NCBI GenBank assembly: GCA_047602905.1
Contig: JBLKOP010000005.1
Coordinates: forward strand, 11,738 to 75,737
DNA from: SKIA01 sp047602905
GTDB taxonomy: Archaea > Nanobdellota > Nanobdellia > Woesearchaeales > SKIA01
Length of the DNA stretch: 64,000 bases
Direction: 5' to 3'
The notes beneath the pieces were generated by a model, which was not told where the DNA came from, did not search any database, and saw only the letters and a program-made list of their open reading frames with translations. Each line of letters opens with the position of its first letter. Position 1 is the first letter of the stretch. The position numbers and the translations under genes were made by a program. This document shows, in pieces, positions 13,001 to 18,700 of this stretch.

Positions 13001-14105
13001 ATACGCAGTTAGTAACGCAACAGGTTTTGCAACCCTCTCTTATAACCCAAACAGTTCAATTTATGCAGGTAACTATACTTGGCGCCCAGAGGAGACAAAT
13101 AGTACTACACTTAATAACAGAACCTATCTTGTTTATGGAAGTCTGCAAGCAAGTTACAACAGTACCGCTCACCCAAACAGCACGTATAACCAAACACAAA
13201 CAGCGCTCTTTACACTTAACCTTACTTCTCCAGGTCCAGAAACGCCTCTTGATATTAACAACACACAGGACTTCCTCTTCGAGCAAATACTCACTCTTCC
13301 TAACGCTACAAACGCCACGCTAACAACTACTTTTACTAATCCACACCACACAAGCAACTATACCTTTAGCGCCACAGAAACCGTTGGTGTGTGGAATACG
13401 AGCGTGTTTGCAAGCGCTCGTTTCTTCTACTCTTTAGAAGAACAACTGCGTACCTTCACGCTACGAGGAGTAAGCACTCTGGAGGTCTTTGACGAGCAAG
13501 ACATTATTCCACGAACAGTCTGGACTGGTGAAGAAGTGCTGCACTTTGCTAACTGGACGCATCTAGACGCTACTCCTGTAGATACAGGTACGTGTACATT
13601 AACTCTTTGGAATAACACGCAGATACCGATGAGTTATAACTCCTCAAACGAGTTATGGGTTGCGAATCACAGCTATGAGTTCGCAGGGATATTCCGTTAC
13701 AACGCTACGTGTACAAGACCGTTTTACTACGACGTTTTCGACAACAATAACATCAGCATAGCAACGAACGTGAGCTTAGTAGCTAACTACTCCTCACAAG
13801 TCCTTAGCGATGCTCTACGAGAAGTAACGCTAAGGGTAACAAACCTTCGCGGGCACGTAGAAGGAAACGTAACGCTGTACACAGTACTTCACCCCTCACT
13901 AACACCAAGCTACAACACAGCTCCTACCGCTACACAAAGCATTACTGGAGAGTACGCAGGAGAAATTCTTGAGTGGTACTTTGCTAACATCACTGGCTTT
14001 GCAACTCAAGAAATTGTCTTTAACGTAACAGGAGCAGGAAACTATCAAAACGACTTTGTTATTGGTGTGCGCACGCCGCCGGTAAGCGGGGAGGTGTTTG
14101 GATGA
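999..14105 (+). CDS. Giant secreted repeat protein / putative surface adhesin (4368 aa)
   Basis: A Sec signal peptide (MKRLLLLLLV..., cleavage near GVSGA|E) starts an extracellular protein dense in Asn-X-Ser/Thr sequons. Visible domains: N-terminal beta domains; a golvesin-like domain at about 742-865 (GYY/DY context, SSWRYLGRYEL, VVADAFRLV); two Ig-like modules around 1220-1400 opening with YRQGAFATFTG and YNRSETATFIG; several Ig-like modules with 'NNSWFN' and 'DTTPPVV' at about 1550-1920; seven modules marked by V-D-R-D at residues 1940, 2157, 2475, 2792, 3110, 3428 and 3955; and a LamG/concanavalin-like domain at about 3740-3920 inserted before the last VDRD module. No C-terminal membrane segment or sorting motif is visible, so anchoring is unknown. 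It overlaps its neighbours by ATGA on both sides. A role as adhesin or S-layer-like filament is inference. Confidence 0.85.
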   Translation: MKRLLLLLLVFTLLPAALGVSGAEVFIQAPTTALPGETVAVSIEAQIQGVRVISFPLEVTLIYPDQTTTTLPIQPDGQGLLTTTAYTPLQGVYELRAQASFADTQVQATHEIRVQPPPLQANITRSNDTFFFNATEEYTFNIYPLLLQAGPITQQEPVCTVTCTSCELVCAVNNAFITAQGQYRYTQILAPTSTQILTTGQSIDTQELFLLREEALIALPSKTSFVQDQTLITPEGVLEIRVLDEEELSTLPEAYSILDGQWYVRSTQPLTALNHTILAAWSLQGELLEHTTNTLQTSTGFEARIQRTGSAQLPVVTHTEHGVLVNNLTQLLRLPATATPISLSQEPELLVSRDEQGHLVYYAQEDHVLIPANLTNNTVLYARTFEPIKLPVTNASKTTILNEELEVVLAQEGTLTQWTPRVQPGRYFVLAQQEQPAVQVVDVLPAGELITSPNNNTYAAQPNTQLVIKREVRNTDTQPRTINVQLTGDSRAVLYANNKQLTDTNLNGVLDTGILRPGEAITLSAHVFIAAQQQDQTLKWTFSTPQASITRSDEIRIASESSFIQVDDVEVAQITASQASIEVVINNYDVQERVETIRLTYQTREGEDAEQFSVALPAGSSTHTFTTPPNTYQVRAELLVTDQNPSNDYRLLRFNEESGLLVHVNEYQNRAHEAFTVKVQAPLGAYQAFIPASNGSLLQVPTATLSQQARTQDLLVQLPLEKNTDVQLVLIPGEERTFNPYLILDNRDATTKGSWFSASQVPGFYGPDYLNDLNERKGDKEVVYSPVSTARYEVEIHHPGDSSFASNTRVLLGEDTVLVNQKVPSSWRYLGRYELGVDNPIIITNAASNGVVVADAFRLVRVDQYATIAQESIVTTARRGIIFDSRGREVAAQVSLREDGRDVRAGLLPRQAQANNRNYEILFEFEDEAVDNLRVHNANPSAMGLGLERVPVARAQQFTARSVVDSFAIDPQFESDYSFTRTATGRELLKCTDYDFTNQECLGSFEHVMFLTPGEKYTATLDPLDPLFVEVNDLTIPPVSAVCSDDDPANWDPSVCQGTYTNNPTCGSSGARILCDDGVVESLSGGRPDVLGVDARYADVTVDPSEQCDNILSVSLEYRWSSPTGNVNNRRVEISTEDNPTWTNPTGCSTNFGLQSCDITSYQSWSCEDFFGENTQTRARAYGWRSTGPGSHPTTVNVDYLVFVVDYEFEVQPFTSDFSSYRQGAFATFTGANVWGANEDVRINVTREGSLINQLDVLTDAEGEFSVQYEIDSYANTGSWRAVVWQLSNNSIVYDRNFTVTLRNPSVAPARTGGYYNRSETATFIGSQWANNATVLVTATDPESNEFVLDEINTTTSSTGQISYNWSVPADLSLLTGPYTFTFVEEDNSSFTRQTQAQIVILPTSATRWDSVDLLSEIYALDGTEAGVTYTGNTDGRFLNLTFPETFPEDIELNRFDFVFFYRESSGATGHHIQWWDGASWSTICTPPTSTSQTNYTCSLLGEVASDPSLANNVQIRLTDNDATSGGAGTVHTYYVDIAFLDVNFTFPRPLVDLLSPANNSWFNSTQHELFFNASNEMFDISECRLYVNEALEYTNDSFTNPGTDSYTHTFSEGVNTWRAECTDDSARQLVGESETRDIIIDLTPPSTTISTPTNNSWFNTSTPSINFTLTDNLANPVNWSVYVNNSLDNSGVATNNTAFTHTLSSLADGYYEVVVEAWDPAFNYAVNESINLYVDTTAPVVTLNDPVDTFNTSSTSVEFSWTPTDNLAPTLSCDLFVDDVSQGTFATQNGVQNQTTIPGFSDGVYNWSVLCTDIAGNSALSEVREFTVDTTPPVVLLEAPLNETVFEDTRNIQLDYNVTDNLLPVTECRLYIDDELNQTNTTITQSVTQSFFLTNLDLGVYAWNVECVDLVGNADNSSQQEFEINLTMFSTSPANGFVVDRDGGGAAPESITFVANASDEEAGTLVSFYASLLEPVVAGQENLLLGTNTTTSSGVAEFTFTPDNSYFAGNYSWFAAANRYYNDTSNDFIILGTPTISYQDVLFDPNNEYNTSQLVRLNATVTSSPESASQLQTLYGLFVNATLTQPDSTQHYVPLTGAGNLSGTYALASDAQIGLWSALLNTSASWMYPNTTSLLSRTFTVKGFAHTISPPNGTVVDRDAAGMDPETLSLVVQIPGATAGETINFTADLTDPAFSGEQGLLLGTNTTNATGHATLSFTPTSSFYAGNYTWYAVSNVSYVGNTSTLLIKGGAQLARANVSEEPASEYNQSDTVQLRFNITSVKETQEELGINYSLVTNATLQPNTSSTPTYIPTLSFDGSSWVGSQAIGLTDPVGVWRVVANTSGLFTYQNQSVEYFFTVFGLTNLTVDTFGARVYEPVTFTANYSDTLNQPINYSQTLCEIRFDILGGYTSYENMSYDSSSGLFWFSRRFNETYTDAEYNIACNDPLYEFQNVTDTFTINRTFADVLTVPGQVVDRDAAGIDSETLLLEASIVEAPEGVSIEFYTNLTDPVLGQTEVFLGANTTDASGVAVYLWNPDGTIRAGNHTLYANATYADTRNVSDAQVFAALQSVFTNPVSNPDANYTQNQTVTLHANATTVGVETSDQLNTSYALSYTAYLTSVNGQDSSALAFINPLWQASYTLLDLAGVGVWNVSINASANYHYPDSSTKNFDVFGYMNVTHSSITPTDHFVYGSAAQTCVVQDQHTAVPVEDAQVFFYRNATLLGSNTTNSTGHAQFTFQTNSSGVFDVLCEVEDQLGIYYFAGQAPNSTDSLTVLPFPITPISPANDTLVDRDETNVSVPNTLELVVEVPSYVPDGVSINFYSNLTDPLSESAVLLGSNTTSSGTARLNYNPATASYAGLHEWYATNPDATVNGTRTYESIMSSEIVFTNTTQNPNLNYTQNESVTLQANLTSLGPETRTELATNYSSLLNFTLTNQNGQTISVAFYFDPLWQSSYTLLDLAGVGVWNVTASSVGDYQFDAVSSLRNFTVYGYMNLTQAVLDASSTHVYGLTTQTCTVQDQHTNVVVEDAQVFFYRNATLLGSNTTNVSGQASFIFQTNNTGVYDISCEVEDQLGIYYYAGDAPTATNTLTITPFPITPISPLNDTLVDRDETNVSVPNTIELVVQVPSYVPDAVTINFSSSLINPLTQAPTLLGANTTSSGTARLNYNPQSTSYAGLYVWNASSTNGFSNGSRTYQSIGTTNTSFFDETLFPGLVYEQNDSVTLQANLTSLGPETRTELATNYSSLLNFTLSSINGVNTSVATYNNPFWQSSYSLLDLAGVGVWNVTATAQTNYFFNSLSEQRNFTVYGFMNLSQTSPSNPQAYEFVPHTQTCTVQDQHTAVPVMDAQVFFYRNATFLGSNTTNSSGQASVTFATNTSGTYNLLCEVQDQLGIYYYAGDEPSQTTTLTVEPFLVTPTNPINDTLVDRDGFLVTPNTITLNVSVVEEIPAGITIYFYANLTNPSIAGQEELLLGTNTTTSNNWAALTYNPNSTTYLGEYVWWAQGGARGANGTRTFTQLGSMNVTFANSTINPDAEYDKPINVTIDALLQSYGPETNTQLSSLYAAATNNTFVIPNGTNQTISLMYNTVNWSGEYEIQTPDTRGWWFAQLNATANYFALVDAASRSFFVNNFPPTHTTPILNASDHPQNYTTANLTVHPQNVFDAEGDFVTNMTDWRIANQSVAVLNLPFLSKTNSTAAGAVRDYTTYEHNATLDSSGVNPTPTYIDSCIVGGCYFFDNNEYIDTTLTLNPASTSFTISLWARVESLPSTLGSSVPIVQQEDGTGVGRTLVGLSNNDDGWYSFYGGVFQDSGVVPALSQWYHVVYTYDLPSETLTFYIDANDIYSDQADPEVADGIWTLARHKSGANYYHGYLDHVLVLDRALSQEQIAQIREDGLAGKPPTTIVSEETNKEEVWSACLTPNDGLDDAVTLCSNEVRIRGLLEAINPANDTVVDRDATGQGNETINLTASTFGDAGINVSFFADLTDPLYAGQNNLLVGYAVSNATGFATLSYNPNSSIYAGNYTWRPEETNSTTLNNRTYLVYGSLQASYNSTAHPNSTYNQTQTALFTLNLTSPGPETPLDINNTQDFLFEQILTLPNATNATLTTTFTNPHHTSNYTFSATETVGVWNTSVFASARFFYSLEEQLRTFTLRGVSTLEVFDEQDIIPRTVWTGEEVLHFANWTHLDATPVDTGTCTLTLWNNTQIPMSYNSSNELWVANHSYEFAGIFRYNATCTRPFYYDVFDNNNISIATNVSLVANYSSQVLSDALREVTLRVTNLRGHVEGNVTLYTVLHPSLTPSYNTAPTATQSITGEYAGEILEWYFANITGFATQEIVFNVTGAGNYQNDFVIGVRTPPVSGEVFG
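8421..11900 (+). repeat. Tandem 318-residue (about 954 bp) coding repeats in the giant protein
   Basis: Successive V-D-R-D markers lie 317-318 codons apart (8421, 9372, 10326, 11280). Nucleotide identity between copies is locally very high: a stretch of about 60 nt beginning at 9724 recurs at 10678, and the run encoding 'LLDLAGVGVWN' recurs at about 8926, 9877 and 10831. Each unit also carries a conserved 'QVFFYRNAT.LGSNTTN' segment. The similarity suggests recent duplication or gene conversion within the gene. Confidence 0.85.
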
Positions 14106-14935
14106 GAGTGCTTGTTCTTGGTGGGCGAGGGTTTCTTGGAGAAGCACTCGTAAACAAACTTCAAGAAACACATGAGGTGCACACTCTAGATACGAGTCTA
14201 GGAGGTGAGAAGCACATACAAGCAAGTGTTCTTGACAAACAAGCATTACGACAAGCGTTTAGTGGCTTTAGTTGTGTAGTTCACTTAGTGAGTCTCTCAC
14301 CTTTACGAGAGCCAAAAATTCCTTATACAACAATTCATGTGCAAGCAACTAAGAACGTCGTTTCTGCAGCCAAAGAAGCGAACGTATCGTACGTGGTGTA
14401 CGTGAGCGCTCTTGGGGCAAGTACGAACGCACCTACAAGTTTTCTTCGTAGTAAAGCACGTGCAGAGCAAGTAATTTTGCAGCACCAACAAACACTCATT
14501 ATTCGTCCTTCTCTTATCGTTGATGAACAAAACGAGCTCATACGCGCCCTAAAGAAACTCTCTCTGACTCGGTTATTCGTGAACCTCCCTTCGCGAGTAC
14601 AGCCAGTTGTTCGTGAAGAACTCGCAGAGTTCGTTAGCAAACAACTCACGAAGAAAACTATTGGTGTAGTAGAAGTAGCTGGCTCAGAAATCCTCTCGTT
14701 AGGAGCAATTGGTAAAATCACTTATTCTTCCCTTGGGCGCGGATGCGTCCTTTTACCTTCATGGACTGCGCGCCTATCAGCGCGTATTCTCTCGAAACTC
14801 CCTGGTAGCAGAATCGGTGCTGACCAGGTGCGCAGCCTTGATATTCATAACACCTTACAAGAACCTTCTCGTGGTGTGCGACAAGTTGTTTTACCAACGA
14901 GTTTTTCTTCCTGGGCTAACAAGACGTTCTCGTAA
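14102..14935 (+). CDS. NAD(P)-binding SDR/NmrA-like protein
   Basis: This 277-residue protein opens with a Rossmann nucleotide-binding motif (VLGGRGFLG, residues 5-13), then 'VVHLVSLS' and 'YVSALGA', typical of atypical short-chain dehydrogenases of the NmrA / complex I NDUFA9 type. A canonical YxxxK catalytic pair is not evident; 'FLRSKARAE' replaces it, as in NDUFA9-like members that bind cofactor and may act as redox sensors or sugar-nucleotide epimerase relatives. It overlaps the giant-protein stop by ATGA and is followed at once by a Shine-Dalgarno sequence and the photolyase unit, so it sits inside an operon. The substrate is unknown. Confidence 0.7.
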   Translation: MRVLVLGGRGFLGEALVNKLQETHEVHTLDTSLGGEKHIQASVLDKQALRQAFSGFSCVVHLVSLSPLREPKIPYTTIHVQATKNVVSAAKEANVSYVVYVSALGASTNAPTSFLRSKARAEQVILQHQQTLIIRPSLIVDEQNELIRALKKLSLTRLFVNLPSRVQPVVREELAEFVSKQLTKKTIGVVEVAGSEILSLGAIGKITYSSLGRGCVLLPSWTARLSARILSKLPGSRIGADQVRSLDIHNTLQEPSRGVRQVVLPTSFSSWANKTFS

Positions 14936-14940
14936 GGAGG
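14934..14940 (+). promoter_or_regulatory. Strong Shine-Dalgarno site for the mini-ORF before photolyase
   Basis: AAGGAGG begins inside the stop codon region of the preceding gene and ends 7 nt before the ATG at 14948. It is one of the few clear ribosome binding sites in the window and it points at the 12-codon ORF, not at the photolyase start. Confidence 0.6.
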
Positions 14941-14947
14941 TTTTTCG

Positions 14948-14986
14948 ATGCAATTAAAAACGCGCTTCTCTTTCTGTATTACATGA
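14948..14986 (+). CDS. 12-residue mini-ORF coupled to photolyase
   Basis: The ORF encodes MQLKTRFSFCIT and ends in TGA that overlaps the photolyase ATG as ATGA. It has an ideal AAGGAGG site 7 nt upstream, whereas photolyase has none of its own. The arrangement looks like a translational coupler: ribosomes recruited at the mini-ORF terminate on, and restart at, the photolyase start. Conservation of the peptide cannot be judged from one sequence. Confidence 0.5.
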   Translation: MQLKTRFSFCIT

Positions 14987-16359
14987 GTTTTTCTCGAAGC
15001 ATCGTGCTCTTCAGGCGTGACTTACGCTTGGAGGACAACACCGCGTTTCGTAAAGCAGTTATGAACAGCCAAGAAGTCCTGCCGGTGTTCATCTTTGATA
15101 CGCGCCAGTACGAGAAGTCTCTTAATGCGTTCTTCTCCTCAAACGCGCTACAATTCATGATCGTTTCCTTACAAGAACTCCAAGAGCAAGTATCTTCTCT
15201 TCAAGGAGTGTTTTTGGTGTGTAAAGGAGAGCCTGAACAAGTCATTTCCTCTCTTATTAAGGAGCACGCTATTGACGCGATATTTCTTAACGAGGACGTA
15301 ACGCCGTTTAGTAACAAGCGAGACGAATCTATTAAGCAAGTGTGCGCACAAGAAGACGTAGCGTTTGTCTCGTGCAGTGACCTCTTCTTAACGCGCCCTG
15401 GAAGCGTGGTTACGGGCAGTGAAGAGATGTATCAGGTGTTCACGCCGTTTATGCGTAAAGCACAAGAGCAACAAGTTCCTCCCCCAACTCCTCTTCCAAA
15501 AAGCATCTCTTGGTATACTTCAAGTGCTTCTTCGTTCTCTTTTCCTGATTACACCTCTTTAGTTAAGCGCCCTAACACTGACTTGCTTGTTACGGGTGGG
15601 CGTACAGAAGCGCTTGCGTTACTTGACGAACTAAGCAACCTTGAAGAATACGCAGAGGTACGTAACTTTCCTAGTGTTACAGGTACTTCTCGTTTATCAG
15701 CGCATCATAAGTTTGGAACAATAAGTGTTCGCGAAACGTACTACCGAGTAAGGGAGTTGTTTGGTGTTACTCATAAGCTTATTAGTGAGTTGTACTGGAG
15801 AGATTTCTACAGTCATCTCGTGCACGCATACCCTGAGCTCCTTACAGAAAAAACGGAGTTTCAACAGAAGTATAGAGGAGGTTCTTGGCGCGAGGACGAA
15901 GAAGCGTTTCTTGCTTGGAGGAAAGGAAGAACTGGGTATCCTCTCGTGGATGCGGGTATGCGTGAGCTCAACACTACTGGGTACATGCATAATCGTGTTC
16001 GTATGGTAGTTGCTAGTTTTCTTACTAAGCATTTACTTCTTGATTGGCGTCTTGGAGAGCAGTACTTTGCAAGCATGCTTACTGATTACGACCCTGCTGT
16101 TAATAATGGTTCTTGGCAGTGGGCTGCGAGTACTGGTTGCGATGCTCAACCCTATTTTCGCGTGTTTAATCCTTGGTCTCAACAAAAGAAATACGATCCT
16201 AACTGCGAGTACATTAAGAAGTGGGTTCCTGAACTACGTGACGCGGATGTACAGACGATTCATGACTTGGCTAACCAGTCCGTGCAAGGCTATCCAAAGC
16301 CTATTGTTGAGCACTCCTTTGCTCGCAAAAGGGCTCTTGATTGGTTTAAGAAATACTAA
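14983..16359 (+). CDS. phrB: Deoxyribodipyrimidine photolyase (class I CPD type)
   Basis: This light-driven DNA repair enzyme splits cyclobutane pyrimidine dimers using FADH-. The 458-residue length is normal. The N-terminal antenna domain begins SIVLFRRDLRLEDN. The FAD domain shows TSRLSAHHKFGTIS, ELYWRDFY, GRTGYPLVDAGMREL and 'DYDPAVNNGSWQWAAS' followed by PYFRVFNP. The NNGSW asparagine and surrounding tryptophans match CPD photolyases rather than cryptochromes. Translation probably depends on the upstream mini-ORF (ATGA overlap). It is the last gene of the operon and converges on rpsO. A LOV photoreceptor kinase lies 13 kb away, suggesting a light-exposed habitat. Confidence 0.93.
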   Translation: MSFSRSIVLFRRDLRLEDNTAFRKAVMNSQEVLPVFIFDTRQYEKSLNAFFSSNALQFMIVSLQELQEQVSSLQGVFLVCKGEPEQVISSLIKEHAIDAIFLNEDVTPFSNKRDESIKQVCAQEDVAFVSCSDLFLTRPGSVVTGSEEMYQVFTPFMRKAQEQQVPPPTPLPKSISWYTSSASSFSFPDYTSLVKRPNTDLLVTGGRTEALALLDELSNLEEYAEVRNFPSVTGTSRLSAHHKFGTISVRETYYRVRELFGVTHKLISELYWRDFYSHLVHAYPELLTEKTEFQQKYRGGSWREDEEAFLAWRKGRTGYPLVDAGMRELNTTGYMHNRVRMVVASFLTKHLLLDWRLGEQYFASMLTDYDPAVNNGSWQWAASTGCDAQPYFRVFNPWSQQKKYDPNCEYIKKWVPELRDADVQTIHDLANQSVQGYPKPIVEHSFARKRALDWFKKY

Positions 16360-16383
16360 GAAAAAAATATTTTTTTGTTAGTT
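16360..16383. terminator. Bidirectional A/T-tract terminator
   Basis: The 24 bp between convergent photolyase and S15 genes hold a run of A followed by a run of T (aaaaaaatattttttt). Either strand transcribes an oligo-U stretch, the usual archaeal termination signal. Confidence 0.5.
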
Positions 16384-16833
16384 TTATTCTGCTAAGTAAC
16401 TGTATTGTTTTGGGTCGTACTTCCACGTACGAGGGACTTTTCCTGTTGCTACGTGGTGTTTTCGTAAGCGTTGAACTTTGCTTTCTGTTAGTCCAAGGCC
16501 TCTTTTTGCTGATCGGTCTTGCTGGTTTGTTTCTATGTGTTTGCGCAGAATTACTGCTTTTCGTACGAGGTTTCGTAAGTCTTCAGGAAGCTCAAGTGGT
16601 TTTGCTACTTCGTTATATATCTCTGTGAGTTTCTTTCCTGTGCTTGCTTTTACGTCAAGTACTCCGTGCTCGTCTCGCAGGAGGTTTCCTACTTGACTTG
16701 GGCTGTTGTTCTTTGCGAGTTCGGTGATGAGTTTCGTAATGGTTTTCTCATCAGGGCTCTTGTTAGGAAGGGGTCTTCCTGTTGGTCGTTGACTCTTCGC
16801 TTTTCCTCGTGTTCGTGCGTGCATTCGTGCCAT
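16384..16833 (-). CDS. rps15: 30S ribosomal protein S15 (archaeal type)
   Basis: This is the small-subunit rRNA-binding protein uS15 in its longer archaeal/eukaryotic form (149 residues). It begins MARMHARTRGKAKSQRP and carries the C-terminal helical core with LPEDLRNLVRKAVILRKHIE and 'SKVQRLRKHH...TGKVPRTWKY'. Length and motifs match archaeal homologues end to end. It is a single-gene unit here, divergent from a small membrane protein, and is a strong marker that the contig is archaeal. Confidence 0.95.
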   Translation of the reverse strand: MARMHARTRGKAKSQRPTGRPLPNKSPDEKTITKLITELAKNNSPSQVGNLLRDEHGVLDVKASTGKKLTEIYNEVAKPLELPEDLRNLVRKAVILRKHIETNQQDRSAKRGLGLTESKVQRLRKHHVATGKVPRTWKYDPKQYSYLAE

Positions 16834-16985
16834 GGTATTGTATATGTTGTTCGAGGCTGATAAGAAGTGTTTCTTCCTCCAGCGAGTAACAGCTCCTCAC
16901 CGTTACTCCTCTCGGTGTACGCAAGGAAAAACGGTGTTTCTTTATAAGTTCTTCTGTAGGTGTCACTGCTCAGGAAGCAAGAAGG

Positions 16986-16995
16986 TTTATAAAAG
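16986..16995 (+). promoter_or_regulatory. TATA box for the 17017 gene
   Basis: TTTATAAAAG starts 31 nt before the ATG at 17017, whose context is TGTATG. The spacing predicts a leaderless mRNA. Confidence 0.6.
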
Positions 16996-17016
16996 AGTCT
17001 TTTCAGTAATTCATGT

Positions 17017-17355
17017 ATGGCTGACGTAAAGTACCATACAGAACTCGCTACTTGGCAGAAATACCTTATCGCACTTATTATGGTTGTCGTAATCGCTATT
17101 GCGAGTATGATTGCTGTCTCTGATGTTCTTGGTGTAGAAATACTTGGTTTGTTCGTGTGCATCGTTGGTGTACTGCTTCTTAGCTTAGCACTTGTTCGCA
17201 CAAACGACGATTTATTACTTATTGCTCAGCACCCAACAAAAAAGGATATACAAATGATTATTACGCACATGGCTACTGAGCGTTTTCAAATCATGCTTGC
17301 GTTGTTCTTACTCATCCTTGGTTTCTTATTGCAAATCGTAGGTGTTGTTTTCTAA
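17017..17355 (+). CDS. Small membrane protein, three TM segments
   Basis: This 112-residue protein is not recognised. It has hydrophobic segments at about 17-36, 41-60 and 90-112, separated by a charged loop (VRTNDDLLLIAQHPTKKD). No cysteine or metal-binding cluster is present. The start is fixed by the TATA box 31 nt upstream. It lies 34 bp before an HD-domain gene that has its own TATA box, so the two may be independent units. Confidence 0.7.
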   Translation: MADVKYHTELATWQKYLIALIMVVVIAIASMIAVSDVLGVEILGLFVCIVGVLLLSLALVRTNDDLLLIAQHPTKKDIQMIITHMATERFQIMLALFLLILGFLLQIVGVVF

Positions 17356-17358
17356 ACG

Positions 17359-17367
17359 CTTATATAC
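17359..17367 (+). promoter_or_regulatory. TATA box that fixes the HD-gene start at 17390
   Basis: CTTATATAC starts 31 nt before ATG 17390. An upstream in-frame start at 17342 would place the promoter inside the coding sequence, so 17390 is chosen. Confidence 0.6.
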
Positions 17368-17389
17368 GTTGTTAACACAAGTTTTTTTT

Positions 17390-17989
17390 ATGAGTCGTCT
17401 TGAAGAACAACTGCGTTTTCTTGAAGAAATTGATCAGTTCAAGAATGTTGAGCGAGTAATTCCGTTGCAAAACGGTCGTTTAGAAACGGATGCTGAGCAC
17501 ACATGGCATTTAGCGATGTTTTTGCTTGTTTTTGATAAGGACTTACCTGTAAGTCTTGATCGGACAAAAATGTTTCGTCTTGCTTTGGTTCATGACTTAG
17601 CTGAGGTGTACGCGGGTGATCCGTTCGCGTTTGATACTGTGGGTCGAGTAGGTAAGGCTGATAAGGAGTTAGTTGCTGCGAAGAAACTGTTTTCTTTGCT
17701 TCCAAGCGATCTTTCTGAGGAGTTCTTGCAGTTGTTTCTTGAGTACGAGAATAAGTCTTCTGCTGAAGCTCGCGTAGTTAAGGCGTTTGATAAGTTGCAG
17801 CCGTTACTATCTCATTACTTAACACAAGGTCGTTTGTATCGTGATAAAGCGATTACTCAGGAGATTGTTGAGGAGTATAACAAGCCGCATTTCGGGGAGT
17901 TTCGTGTTCTTGATGAGCTTAATAAGAAACTTATCGCTCTCTTAGCGCAGAGTGGCTCGTTTAGCTCGCAGAAACAAACGACTTTATGA
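17390..17989 (+). CDS. HD-domain 5'-deoxynucleotidase (YfbR/HDDC2-like)
   Basis: A 199-residue HD phosphohydrolase. The metal-binding residues are visible as AEHTWH (His37, His40), LVHDLAE (His68-Asp69) and GD at 76-77, the pattern of the YfbR/HDDC2 group, which removes phosphate from deoxynucleoside 5'-monophosphates. That would balance dNTP pools alongside the ribonucleotide reductase and dCMP deaminase further along. The start is chosen from the TATA box and lies 16 codons inside the longest frame. Its stop overlaps the HAD gene as ATGA, so the two hydrolases are co-expressed. Exact substrate is inferred. Confidence 0.8.
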   Translation: MSRLEEQLRFLEEIDQFKNVERVIPLQNGRLETDAEHTWHLAMFLLVFDKDLPVSLDRTKMFRLALVHDLAEVYAGDPFAFDTVGRVGKADKELVAAKKLFSLLPSDLSEEFLQLFLEYENKSSAEARVVKAFDKLQPLLSHYLTQGRLYRDKAITQEIVEEYNKPHFGEFRVLDELNKKLIALLAQSGSFSSQKQTTL

Positions 17990-18615
17990 AACCGCTAATT
18001 CTTTTTGATTTTGATGGAACACTTGTTGATAGCACACAAGAAGTATTGTTTGTGGTTAATACGCTTCTAAAAAAGAGAGGTCTTAGTGAAGTTACTGCGC
18101 AAGAAGTAGCGACTACTCCTCTTGAAGCACTTGCTCGTAGTAGAGGAGTTGGTCGTTTTCGTGTGTTGTTATTCTTGCGCGAAGTGCAGCAGTTACTTAT
18201 TAAGCGAAGCACTCCTGTTCCTGTTCACGAGCACATAAAGCAACTTCTTAACTCAGTTAGTGCGTACGTGGATGTGGGTATTGTTACTTCTAATTCTCTT
18301 GAGTACGTACACGCTGTTGTTAGCGAGGAGTTTCTTTCTCGTTTCGTGTGTGTCTTGCACGCAGGGTTGTTTACAAAAAACAAAGTTATTTCTCGTGTTC
18401 GTAAACAACGAGGGCTTTCTAAGAAGTACGTGTTGTACGTTGGTGATGAGTCTCGTGACGTGCACGCTGCGAGAAGAGCAGGTGTTGATTGCTTAGCGGT
18501 TTCTTGGGGGCTACAAGGAGTTGATAGTTTGCTTGCTTCTCGGCCTGCTATGCTTGCTCAAAGTACTGAGGAAGCAATTCATCTTCTTAAGGCGTGGATT
18601 GCTTCACGTGGTTAA
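17986..18615 (+). CDS. HAD-family phosphatase (phosphoglycolate phosphatase-like)
   Basis: A 209-residue haloacid dehalogenase-type hydrolase. Motif I is DFDGTLVDS (nucleophile Asp8, acid Asp10), motif II is in GIVTSNS, motif III lysine lies in FTKNKVISR, and motif IV is VGDESRDVHAARRAG. A helical cap sits between motifs I and II, as in Gph/PpaX proteins. It overlaps the HD nucleotidase by 4 bp, and the pair probably forms a small phosphometabolite or nucleotide clean-up unit. The natural substrate cannot be told from sequence. Confidence 0.82.
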   Translation: MKPLILFDFDGTLVDSTQEVLFVVNTLLKKRGLSEVTAQEVATTPLEALARSRGVGRFRVLLFLREVQQLLIKRSTPVPVHEHIKQLLNSVSAYVDVGIVTSNSLEYVHAVVSEEFLSRFVCVLHAGLFTKNKVISRVRKQRGLSKKYVLYVGDESRDVHAARRAGVDCLAVSWGLQGVDSLLASRPAMLAQSTEEAIHLLKAWIASRG

Positions 18616-18700
18616 GAACAAGTACATTGCGATACTTACTCCTAAAAAAAGCATTGCTCTTGCTACCCAAATGGCTATTTGAAAGTAGCGTACTTTGTCT

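Noticed and set aside
12505..13357. Antisense open frames within the giant gene
   Set aside because: Long shadows are expected in a gene with few A/T-ending stops on the other strand; none shows a domain, promoter or start site.
14709..14957. 82-codon frame overlapping the SDR-like gene
   Set aside because: It lies in another frame of a convincing Rossmann protein and has no promoter or domain.
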